A stretch of DNA of 64,000 bases from Microcystis wesenbergii NRERC-220. GTDB lineage: Bacteria > Cyanobacteriota > Cyanobacteriia > Cyanobacteriales > Microcystaceae. Made by a program: the position numbers and the translations under genes. Shown one piece after another: positions 57,079 to 64,000 of the stretch. Positions within the stretch are counted from its first letter, which is position 1, and every line of letters starts with the position of its first letter. The notes beneath the pieces were generated by a model. That model had not been told where the DNA came from. It made no database searches and was given only the letters and a program-made list of their open reading frames with translations. The DNA is taken from positions 4,352,001-4,416,000 of the forward strand of contig NZ_JAVSJA010000001.1 in NCBI RefSeq assembly GCF_032027425.1, written 5' to 3'.

Positions 57079-57771
57079 TTAATCCTCCACTCTGCCATAG
57101 ATAGCGTAGGCTCGCTCGATGGACCAGGCCCACATCTGATCCCCTAGGGAAAAATGCCACCATTCCCCCTTATGTCGGCTAAATCCCGCCTCCTCCATCA
57201 CTTTAGCTAATAAAACTCGTTTTTGATGATAACCCTGTTCTTGCGGGCTTTTTGCGGCGATATAATGATCGGGATGCGATCGCTCACTGATCTCATCGAT
57301 TTCTCCCCCCATGTCGATGGTTTGTCCCTTCTCATCCACTAGGGTAATATCGATCGCCGCTCCGGTACTATGGGGAGGCGGGGTGGCGGCATTATCGCTG
57401 GGAATTGCCCAAATAGTGTAAACTTCTGTTAAAATCGCTTTACTTTCTGCCTCCGATAGTTTCTCTTTGGCTAATCCTCTTGTGTCTAGGAGGGTCTGAA
57501 AAGTATAATCGACCATAAATTGTTGCACTTCGATCGGTCGATAGGCATCAAAAATCAAAATTTGCCAACCGGGTTGATAGACTTGCAGAAGGTTTTGAGC
57601 GTCAATCAGAGCATTTAACACCCCTTGTCGCAAAAAATAGGGAGATTTACCCCGATAATTAGCCCCTAATTTCTCGTAAGCATGGGGAGAAGGGATAACA
57701 AACTTATCTGCGGGTATAGGTACTAGGGGTTGCCCACATTCACGAATAGGAATTTTTTGGTAGGGTTTCAT
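57079..57771 (-). CDS. D-alanyl-D-alanine dipeptidase (VanX/DdpX family)
   Basis: A zinc dipeptidase of about 230 residues that splits D-Ala-D-Ala. Metal-site motifs are PPPHSTGAAIDITL (His and Asp) and EWWHFS (Glu and His), with FDAYRPIEVQQFM supplying the arginine. The ATG at 57771 (MKPYQKIPIRECG) fits the family better than 57813. In bacteria without vancomycin resistance it serves in cell-wall peptide recycling. The stop lies in the flank of a family A element. Confidence 0.87.
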   Translation of the reverse strand: MKPYQKIPIRECGQPLVPIPADKFVIPSPHAYEKLGANYRGKSPYFLRQGVLNALIDAQNLLQVYQPGWQILIFDAYRPIEVQQFMVDYTFQTLLDTRGLAKEKLSEAESKAILTEVYTIWAIPSDNAATPPPHSTGAAIDITLVDEKGQTIDMGGEIDEISERSHPDHYIAAKSPQEQGYHQKRVLLAKVMEEAGFSRHKGEWWHFSLGDQMWAWSIERAYAIYGRVED

Positions 57772-57927
57772 CTCGTCGTCAGAAAACAGGGATTTTGGCA
57801 CTCTTTTCCCCACATTGGCCGAAAATTTTTTGATTGATGCAAGAGAGCTAGTTTTTATGGGCGAGAATTGCTAGGAGGTTCTCAATTCAACTGGTGAGAA
57901 ATGGGGGTTGTTCAGCTTGGCTGTCAG

Positions 57928-59616
57928 TTAACGATTTTTAAAAGCTTTGATCGCTGCCGGTAAAGTATAGTAAATTCTCTCCTGGCCAATTTTATCTAAC
58001 AAGCGAGAACGTTGCAATTGTAAGTACAGATCGTGTTTAACCCTAGCGAGAGCGAAAACTATACCCTGTCTTGATAATTCTGCCGCTAATTCCTCGAGAA
58101 TCTCCACGGCTGTACTATCCAACTCCCCGAGTGCCTCTGTATTCAAGACAAACCATTCTACCGGTTTTGTCTCCCGGGCAATGGCGCTGAGGGCGCGACG
58201 TTTAAAGTCGGCCGCATTAGCAAAAAATAAGGGGGCATCGTAACGATAGATAACTAACCCTGGTATTGTTTGCGCTTCCGGCCAATCCTGGAGCGCGTGT
58301 AAACCCATCACCCCCGGAACCGTACCCAAGACGGCATCATCGGGTCGGGTAATGCGGGCCAATAAATCGATAACCGAGAGACCGATGGCGATGGCAACCC
58401 CGCTTAAAATCCCCGTGGTTAGCACCCCCACCATGGTCAGGACAGCGAGATTAAACTCACTATTGCGAAAGCGTTTGAGTCGTTTAGCGCCGGCAATATC
58501 CACCAGTTTACAGGCCGCATAAATCACCAGCGCACCCAGGGCGGCCTTGGGAAAGAGTACCAGTAGCGGACCGAGCAGGAAAATGACCGCCACCACCACC
58601 ACTGCCACCACCAGGGAGTAAAGCTGACTTTTACTACCCACCGAATCGCCCACCGCGGTGCGACTGGCGCTGCTGCTGATGGGAAATCCCTGACAAAAAC
58701 CCGCCGCCAGATTCCCCAGTCCCAGGGCTAAAATTTCTTGATTGGCATCGATTTCTTGGTTATGACGTGCGGCGAAGGCTCTAGCGGTTAAGACGTTATC
58801 GGAATAGCCGACCAGGGCAATGCCGACGGCCGCGGTTACTAGGGGTAGTAATTGGGAAAAATCTAGGGTTGGTAAGCCAAAATTAGGCAAAGTCTTGCTA
58901 ATTTTCCCCACTACTGCCACCCCCTCTCCATCAAGATGGAGGGTGGCGACGGCGAGGGTTCCCAGTAAAACCGCCAGCAAGGGACCCGGTGCTTTGGGAA
59001 AATATTTTTGGATGACAAATAGAAATAGTAGCAGCAATAGAGCGAGGCTAAGGGTTGGCCAGTGCCATTGGTTTATTCCCCGCAAAAAAGCGAAAATTTC
59101 TTTAAAAACCGTATTTTCACGGATTGACAAACCACTAATTTTACCCAGTTGTCCCGCAATCATGATCACCGCCACTCCCGCCATATAACCGATCAGGATC
59201 GGTTTGGAGAGTAAATTAGCTAGAAATCCCAAGCGGGCGATATAAGCTATAAAACAGATTAAACCGACCATTAGGGCTAAAAAAGCCGCTAAACTGCCGT
59301 AATTTTCCCCTTGACGGCTTACCATCGGTGCGATCGCTGCCGCTGTCATCACTGCCGTGGTCGATTCCGGTCCGAGGGATAGTTGCGATGAGGAGCCGAA
59401 AAGGGCATAAACTAGGGCCGCCGGCACGAGAGTCCACAATCCCACCACGGGATCGACCCCGGCCAGGTCGCCGTAGGCCATACACTGGGGAATAGCGTAG
59501 GCTGCCACGGTGACACCGGCGAGGATATCTTTGCCCAGCCACTGCCATTGATAGGAGCGCAGGTTTTTTAGCCCGGGTAAATCAGGAAAATCGACTCGTC
59601 GGGAGTTTTTACTCAT
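57928..59616 (-). CDS. SulP family anion transporter with STAS domain
   Basis: A 562-residue inner-membrane transporter. It has the sulfate-permease signature (VTVAAYAIPQCMAYGDLAGV), PISSSASRTAVG in the substrate-binding region, about 12 hydrophobic segments, and a C-terminal STAS domain (about 440-550, with LNTEALGELDSTAVEILEEL). The substrate may be sulfate or bicarbonate (BicA type); the sequence alone does not decide. It stands alone on the minus strand. Confidence 0.9.
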   Translation of the reverse strand: MSKNSRRVDFPDLPGLKNLRSYQWQWLGKDILAGVTVAAYAIPQCMAYGDLAGVDPVVGLWTLVPAALVYALFGSSSQLSLGPESTTAVMTAAAIAPMVSRQGENYGSLAAFLALMVGLICFIAYIARLGFLANLLSKPILIGYMAGVAVIMIAGQLGKISGLSIRENTVFKEIFAFLRGINQWHWPTLSLALLLLLFLFVIQKYFPKAPGPLLAVLLGTLAVATLHLDGEGVAVVGKISKTLPNFGLPTLDFSQLLPLVTAAVGIALVGYSDNVLTARAFAARHNQEIDANQEILALGLGNLAAGFCQGFPISSSASRTAVGDSVGSKSQLYSLVVAVVVVAVIFLLGPLLVLFPKAALGALVIYAACKLVDIAGAKRLKRFRNSEFNLAVLTMVGVLTTGILSGVAIAIGLSVIDLLARITRPDDAVLGTVPGVMGLHALQDWPEAQTIPGLVIYRYDAPLFFANAADFKRRALSAIARETKPVEWFVLNTEALGELDSTAVEILEELAAELSRQGIVFALARVKHDLYLQLQRSRLLDKIGQERIYYTLPAAIKAFKNR

Positions 59617-59667
59617 ATTTTCTCTGTCAACGGCGACTTAACCTAATTTTAACGGAAGAATTAGCTA

Positions 59668-59907
59668 GGGTCTGCTGAAAAAGTTTGTTGGTGGGGGCAG
59701 GGTGTGGGGTGTGGGCTTCGGCCGTGAGCTCAGCCGAACGGGTGTGGGGTGTAGGGTTTTACCGATTTTGAGGTAGTCAGTTACCTAATTTTCAGGGAAA
59801 AAGTCCCAGAATTTTACCCCCGATCACTCCAATGGTCAGCACTTTTTGAGGGGAAAAAAGTCTAAAAGCCTTATCCAACAAGGTTTTTAGATTTATTCAG
59901 CCAGCCC
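59668..59907. mobile_element. family A small inverted-repeat element, copy 6
   Basis: It begins GGGTCTGCTGAAAAAGTTTG and ends GATTTATTCAGCCAGCCC. Flanks TAGCTA and TGGCTA differ by one base. The core has GTGTGGG repeats and an extra CGGCCGTGAGCTCAGCCG palindrome (59719-59736). It lies upstream of the SulP gene. Confidence 0.75.
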
Positions 59908-59990
59908 TGGCTAGGAAAAGCCATTAGGTTGAGATATTTTCTGTCAGCAGGATATTTATACCATGTTAACCGCAATTTTAGTTAAATTGG

Positions 59991-60674
59991 CTAAATATAC
60001 TCGGAAATATCCTCTTGACAATCATCAGCCAAGTATGATAAGGCGCGGAAACGTAAACCGACTAATTGTTCGTAGAGAGGATTTAACTTGCACAGGGGCG
60101 GAATATGAACTAATTTATGACCAAAAAGCACGATATCGCGTTCAAAAGGACATTGAGGCGGCACCATTTTGCAGATAAACCGGGCCAGGCGCGGATCGTG
60201 CATTTCTACCCCATCTAACCAATCTTTGAGGGGATGCAGCAGATCTGGGTGGGGATGTTCGGCACTGATAAACTCGGATTTATTCGCTTCCGTGGTAATT
60301 TCGGGAATTTCACAGACAGTATGTTCTAAAGCTGACAGGGCCTCGATTTCTAACCCGAAAGCATCCCGATAACTACGCAGTAATTGCGCTTCTGCGGGGG
60401 AATAAATGCCATCAGCGATCGCTACCATCACCGCCGTGCGGAGGAAGTTTTCTGATATTTTGGGGTCATGACCGAAACTTGCGGCCAATTCTTCGGGACT
60501 AATCGATTGATAGAGAACGTGGTCGTCATCTAATTCTAATTCGTGAGCGAAACGGGCGATCGATTCCTGTTCGCTGGTGCTATAATCCCCATCACACCAG
60601 GCAATTGTCAGTAATCCCCGTAACCAGTCCCTAACTTGTTCGTTAGTGTAGCGGTATTGAACAGAGCTAACCAT
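59991..60674 (-). CDS. TerB-like and Mo-dependent nitrogenase C-terminal-like domain protein
   Basis: A 227-residue protein with an N-terminal TerB-type helical domain (LLTIAWCDGDYSTSEQESIA, VAIADGIYSPAEAQLL, acidic metal-type loops) and a C-terminal region (KDWLDGVEMHDPRLARFICK, PPQCPFERDIVLFG, IPPLCKLNPLYEQL) like the domain annotated as Mo-dependent nitrogenase C-terminal. That name is misleading: the domain occurs in cyanobacteria without nitrogenase. The role is unknown. Confidence 0.8.
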   Translation of the reverse strand: MVSSVQYRYTNEQVRDWLRGLLTIAWCDGDYSTSEQESIARFAHELELDDDHVLYQSISPEELAASFGHDPKISENFLRTAVMVAIADGIYSPAEAQLLRSYRDAFGLEIEALSALEHTVCEIPEITTEANKSEFISAEHPHPDLLHPLKDWLDGVEMHDPRLARFICKMVPPQCPFERDIVLFGHKLVHIPPLCKLNPLYEQLVGLRFRALSYLADDCQEDISEYI

Positions 60675-60802
60675 AGGTATTGCTAAAACTGATTTCTAGT
60701 TTCTCAATTCAATTCTACCCATCGCCCCCGGATTCTAGTAGCCCCGTTCATATCATTTAACTATAGCCAATAACCCCATGGTCAACTAGGAAGTTTTCGT
60801 TT

Positions 60803-61251
60803 GGCGTTGTCAGATCAGAATAGGAAAGATGCAATGCTCCGGTGCTGATTGGGAGCATCTTTCAATTTGACAACGCCGATTGTAGGGCTAATTCATGAAT
60901 TAGCCCTACGCCGATTGTAGGGCTAATTCCACTGCTAAATCGAGCGACCCCTTCGGCCTGGCTCAGGGCAAGCCCTTCGACCCCTTCGGCCTGGCTCAGG
61001 GCAAGCCCTTCGACCCCTTCGGCCTGGCTCAGGGCAAGTTGGCTCAGGGCAAGTTGGCTCAGGGCAAGTTGGCTCAGGGCAAGTTGGCTCAGGGCAAGTT
61101 GGCTCAGGGCAAGTCTTGTTCCCCACTTAAGCCCAACTATCGGCAATATTCGTTCATTAAACACTAATTGTCAAGAGGCCATGTAATCTTTCCTATCAAA
61201 GTAATTTCAGTTCCGGTGCTGATTGGGAGCATCTTTCAATTTGACAACGCC
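60803..61251. repeat. compound repeat region
   Basis: GGCGTTGTCA (60803-60812) faces TGACAACGCC at 60868-60877 and again at 61242-61251. A 39-bp segment (CCGGTGCTGATTGGGAGCAT then CTTTCAATTTGACAACGCC) occurs twice (60839-60877 and 61213-61251). Between them are three copies of a 33-bp unit (about 60945-61038) sharing GGCTCAGGGCAAG with five to six copies of a 15-bp unit (61026-61113). An inverted GTAGGGCTAATTCATGAATT palindrome is at 60882-60907. No convincing gene is present; frames here are repeat-coded. Confidence 0.75.
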
Positions 61252-61370
61252 TTTCGTTTTTCAGCTGGCATAATCGGGCAATTTTCGCCTCCAGGAGCAG
61301 GGGTAAGGGTTGCTGCTTCTTGCTCCTTCCCCACCCGCGTCAGTCCTGGTGAAAAGGCGGATTGCTGGGA

Positions 61371-62756
61371 TTAACGGCCAATCCCGAGGTAACGGAAACC
61401 GGCTGCTGTCACCACCGCAGGATCGAGGAAATTGCGACCATCAATTAACACCGGTTCGCGCATGGTTTTAACCATTTTGCCGTAGTCGAGACGGAGGAAT
61501 TCTTGCCATTCCGTCACCACCACCAAAGCGTCACAACCATCGGCCAATCTTTCTGGATCCGATTCGATAATCACACCGCTTAAACCGTGACTTAAACCAC
61601 TTTGGGAAACGATCGGATCATAGGCTTTTACCTTAGCACCTAAACGATTTAACTGTTCGATCATAGTTAAAGCCGGAGCATCGCGCATATCATCGGTATC
61701 GGGTTTAAAAGTTAATCCCAACAAACCGACGGTTTTACCCTTGAGGATTTTTAATTCCTGTTGCAGTTTTTCGATCGCGATTGTCCGTTGACGTTTGTTA
61801 ACATTGATAGCGGCGTTGAGTAATTCCGTTTCGTAACCGTAGTCTTCTGCGGTATGTACCAAAGCCGACACATCTTTGGGGAAACAGGACCCCCCCCAAC
61901 CGATCCCGGCCGAGAGGAATTTGCTGCCGATACGGGAATCTAAACCGATACCTTTAGCCACTTGGGTGACATCCGCACCGACGCGATCGCAGATATTAGC
62001 TACTTCGTTAATAAAGCTAATTTTGGTGGCTAGGAAGGCATTAGCGGCGTATTTAATCATTTCCGCCGAACTGAGATCCGTAACCACCACGGGAACGGGA
62101 GGTAAGGAGGGATCTTCAGAGAATTGGCGTTCAACCAAAGGCGCGTACAATTCCTTCATCATTTCAATGGCTTTCGGGTTATTACTGCCTAAAACAATGC
62201 GATCGGGGTTAAAAGTATCATAAACCGCCGAACCTTCCCGTAAAAATTCGGGATTGCTGACCACATCGAATTCCGCTTCGATACGTTCTAATGTACTAAT
62301 ACCGCCCCCAGCGGCCACGAGATTTTTTTGTCTCTCGGCCACGCCATCGAGGACGATCATCCGTACCCAATCCCCAGAACCGATGGGAACGGTCGATTTA
62401 TTGACGATTACTTTATAACCACCGTTGAGATGGGCCCCAATACCCCGGGCCACCGCTTCCACATAACGAGTGTCACTTTCTCCCGTGGGTAGTGCTGGTG
62501 TACCAACAGCGATAAAGAGGATTTCACCGTGTTTAACTCCCGCTTCTAGGTCCGTGGAGAATTCCAGATTGCCGGAGGCTGCGGAAGACTGCATTAATTC
62601 CGATAACCCTGGTTCATAGATGGGAGATTGTCCCGATTTCATCAATTTGACTTTTTCTTCATTGTTGTCAATACAGATGACATGATGGCCGATATGTGCT
62701 AGACAAACCCCAGTGACTAAACCCACATAACCCGTTCCGATAACACAAACACGCAT
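61371..62756 (-). CDS. ugd: UDP-glucose 6-dehydrogenase
   Basis: A 461-residue enzyme converting UDP-glucose to UDP-glucuronate with two NAD. It has GTGYVG (7-12), the VNKSTVPIGSG loop, the catalytic Cys in GWGGSCFPKD and LTFKPDTDDMRDAP. The start is ATG 62756 (MRVCVIGTG); the longer frame from 62780 adds eight unrelated residues. The decarboxylase that uses its product lies just upstream, 50 bp away, on the same strand. Confidence 0.95.
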   Translation of the reverse strand: MRVCVIGTGYVGLVTGVCLAHIGHHVICIDNNEEKVKLMKSGQSPIYEPGLSELMQSSAASGNLEFSTDLEAGVKHGEILFIAVGTPALPTGESDTRYVEAVARGIGAHLNGGYKVIVNKSTVPIGSGDWVRMIVLDGVAERQKNLVAAGGGISTLERIEAEFDVVSNPEFLREGSAVYDTFNPDRIVLGSNNPKAIEMMKELYAPLVERQFSEDPSLPPVPVVVTDLSSAEMIKYAANAFLATKISFINEVANICDRVGADVTQVAKGIGLDSRIGSKFLSAGIGWGGSCFPKDVSALVHTAEDYGYETELLNAAINVNKRQRTIAIEKLQQELKILKGKTVGLLGLTFKPDTDDMRDAPALTMIEQLNRLGAKVKAYDPIVSQSGLSHGLSGVIIESDPERLADGCDALVVVTEWQEFLRLDYGKMVKTMREPVLIDGRNFLDPAVVTAAGFRYLGIGR

Positions 62757-62805
62757 GATAATTACTCCAGTGAGTGACAATTAAGTTAAGTTCATTGATT
62801 AGGGA

Positions 62806-63732
62806 TTAGCTGAGACGAGAACGGAAATCCTCGATCGTCATTTTCAAACCCTGGCTTAGAGGAATAGTTGGACTCCAATCTAGATAGGTTTTAGCACGAG
62901 TGATATCCGGTTGTCGTTGCTTGGGATCATCTTCCGGCAGTGGTTTATAGACCAATTCGGCCTCGGGATTAATCATGCCTTGGATCACTTGCGCTAATTC
63001 CAAAATTGTGTATTCGTCGGGATTGCCTAAATTAACCGGCCCGATAAAGTCCCCATTCATCAAACGCATTAACCCTTCCACCAGGTCAGAAACATAGCAA
63101 AAACTGCGGGTTTGGGAACCTTGACCATAAACCGTTAAGGGTTCACCGCGCAAAGCTTGCACGACGAAATTACTCACCACTCGACCATCGTTTTCCAACA
63201 TTCGCGGGCCGTAGGTGTTGAAAATCCGGGCCACCCGGATATCGACTTTATGCTCCCGATAATACTCAAAAGCCAGGGTTTCCGCCACCCGTTTACCTTC
63301 GTCATAACAGGAACGCGGTCCAATGCAGTTAACATTACCTCGATATTCTTCCGTTTGCGGATGCACATCGGGATCGCCGTAGACTTCCGAGGTAGAAGCG
63401 AGCAAAAATCGCGCTTTTACCCTTTTAGCTAACCCCAACATATACATAGTCCCTAAAACATTCGTTTTAATCGTTTTGACGGGATTATATTGATAGTGGA
63501 TCGGGGAAGCAGGACAGGCCAGGTGATAGATCTGATCGACTTCTAAACGGATCGGCTCGGTGATATCGTGACGAATTAGCTCAAAATAAGGATTTCCTAG
63601 CCATTTAACGATATTTCTGCGCGTCCCCGTGTAGAAGTTATCCAGACAGATCACTTCTTGACCCTGTTCCATCAAGCGATCGATTAGATGGGAACCAATA
63701 AAACCCGCACCGCCTGTAACTAGGATTCTCAT
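62806..63732 (-). CDS. UDP-glucuronate decarboxylase (UDP-xylose synthase)
   Basis: A 308-residue extended short-chain dehydrogenase. NAD motif GGAGFIG (7-13), the [17 protein letters not shown] segment, [11 protein letters not shown], the SCYDEGKR active-site Tyr and Lys, and [11 protein letters not shown] mark UDP-xylose synthases. With ugd downstream it makes UDP-xylose for exopolysaccharide. The two genes form a probable operon. Confidence 0.93.
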   Translation of the reverse strand: MRILVTGGAGFIGSHLIDRLMEQGQEVICLDNFYTGTRRNIVKWLGNPYFELIRHDITEPIRLEVDQIYHLACPASPIHYQYNPVKTIKTNVLGTMYMLGLAKRVKARFLLASTSEVYGDPDVHPQTEEYRGNVNCIGPRSCYDEGKRVAETLAFEYYREHKVDIRVARIFNTYGPRMLENDGRVVSNFVVQALRGEPLTVYGQGSQTRSFCYVSDLVEGLMRLMNGDFIGPVNLGNPDEYTILELAQVIQGMINPEAELVYKPLPEDDPKQRQPDITRAKTYLDWSPTIPLSQGLKMTIEDFRSRLS

Positions 63733-63918
63733 GCAATCGCAAAGTAAACATATAAAATTATTCTCAAAATACCCTTACGCTGGTTTTTTGGCAAATATTT
63801 TTTTTGACGGGGTGTTATCAGCGATCAGTGATCAGCGATCGCCGATGCCAGGCTAATGGCTGAATAATGGCTCGGTAATCCTTAAAATGGAAATAACACG
63901 CAAATTTGAGACTAGATT

Positions 63919-64000
63919 ATGAACAGTGGCGAGCAAAATAAGTTATTTATCCTGATTGATGGGCATTCTTTGGCTTTTCGTGCCTATTATGCCTTTGCTA
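63919..64000 (+). CDS. polA: DNA polymerase I, N-terminal start (3' part outside window)
   Basis: Twenty-seven codons are visible, including LFILIDGHSLAFRAYYAF, the characteristic beginning of the 5'-3' exonuclease domain of DNA polymerase I. The start is ATG 63919. The gene is divergent from the UDP-xylose synthase gene; the 186-bp gap between them contains a GATCAGTGATCAGCGATCGC repeat (about 63820-63841). Confidence 0.85.
   Translation, partial: MNSGEQNKLFILIDGHSLAFRAYYAFA

Noticed and set aside
59963-60178. Plus-strand 71-codon frame
   Set aside because: Antisense to the TerB-like gene over most of its length, no family features.
60862-61164. A 100-codon minus-strand frame of ALSQ and AEGVEG repeats, plus overlapping CPEPT-repeat frame at 60935-61126
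   Set aside because: Both are translations of the same tandem DNA repeats in different frames, without a ribosome site or family match.

Overview
The window looks like a chromosome segment of a unicellular, non-diazotrophic bloom-forming cyanobacterium close to Microcystis aeruginosa. The evidence is psbA with a cyanobacterial D1 protein, psbQ, chlP, clpR, a bidirectional (Hox-type) hydrogenase gene set, class III polyhydroxyalkanoate genes, PEP-CTERM proteins, many GCGATCGC (HIP1) octamers, and a very high load of toxin-antitoxin genes, small non-autonomous elements and 7-bp tandem repeats. The species assignment is an inference from gene content; no search was run. No rRNA, tRNA or CRISPR array was found.

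Layout. 1-11.9 kb: end of trigger factor, clpP-clpX, an alpha/beta hydrolase, uppP, a peroxiredoxin-glutaredoxin fusion, a TnpB-only IS605-type element, hicBA, dps, tpiA, a FAHD enzyme and rpsF. 11.9-20.8 kb: a Uma2 protein, two PEP-CTERM proteins (one frameshifted at a 9-G tract), a dead hicB, queD, the clpR-clpP pair and a sugar-nucleotide epimerase. 21-31 kb: coaBC, a ferredoxin, psbQ, a flavoprotein, then phaA-phaB, a BrnT/BrnA module, phaE-phaC and chlP. 31.4-33.8 kb: a TcmP gene broken by three insertions, convergent with its three-Cys-motif partner. 34.9-46.9 kb: hcp-hoxU-two unknown genes-hoxY, an IS4 element, recG and an unknown gene on the other strand, then hypE-hypA-hypB. 47-50 kb: an orphan HigA, a dead DNA adenine methylase, a truncated nuclease, psbA, and an xisH remnant with xisI. 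50.1-52.7 kb: an HNH nuclease plus a DndC-like phosphorothioation protein. 53-64 kb: a YdcF protein, a GyrA/ParC paralogue with repeat-encoded linker, a response regulator, a VanX-type dipeptidase, a SulP transporter, a TerB-like protein, ugd-uxs and the start of polA.

How the genes work together. phaA, phaB, phaE and phaC supply a complete route from acetyl-CoA to polyhydroxybutyrate. hoxU and hoxY, the diaphorase and hydrogenase small subunits, sit beside the maturation genes hypE, hypA and hypB, but hoxE, hoxF and the catalytic large subunit hoxH are not in the window. ugd and uxs make UDP-glucuronate and UDP-xylose for surface polysaccharide. Two Clp proteolytic sets are present (clpP-clpX and clpR-clpP).

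The strongest patterns beyond ordinary annotation are these. At least five families of small inverted-repeat elements (A-E below) are present. Family A targets TANNTA and lands on a stop codon in three of six copies. tcmP is dissected by three insertions whose removal restores the reading frame. 7-bp repeats have entered the coding sequence of the topoisomerase A subunit in frame. A two-gene HNH plus DndC cassette lacks the rest of the dnd genes.
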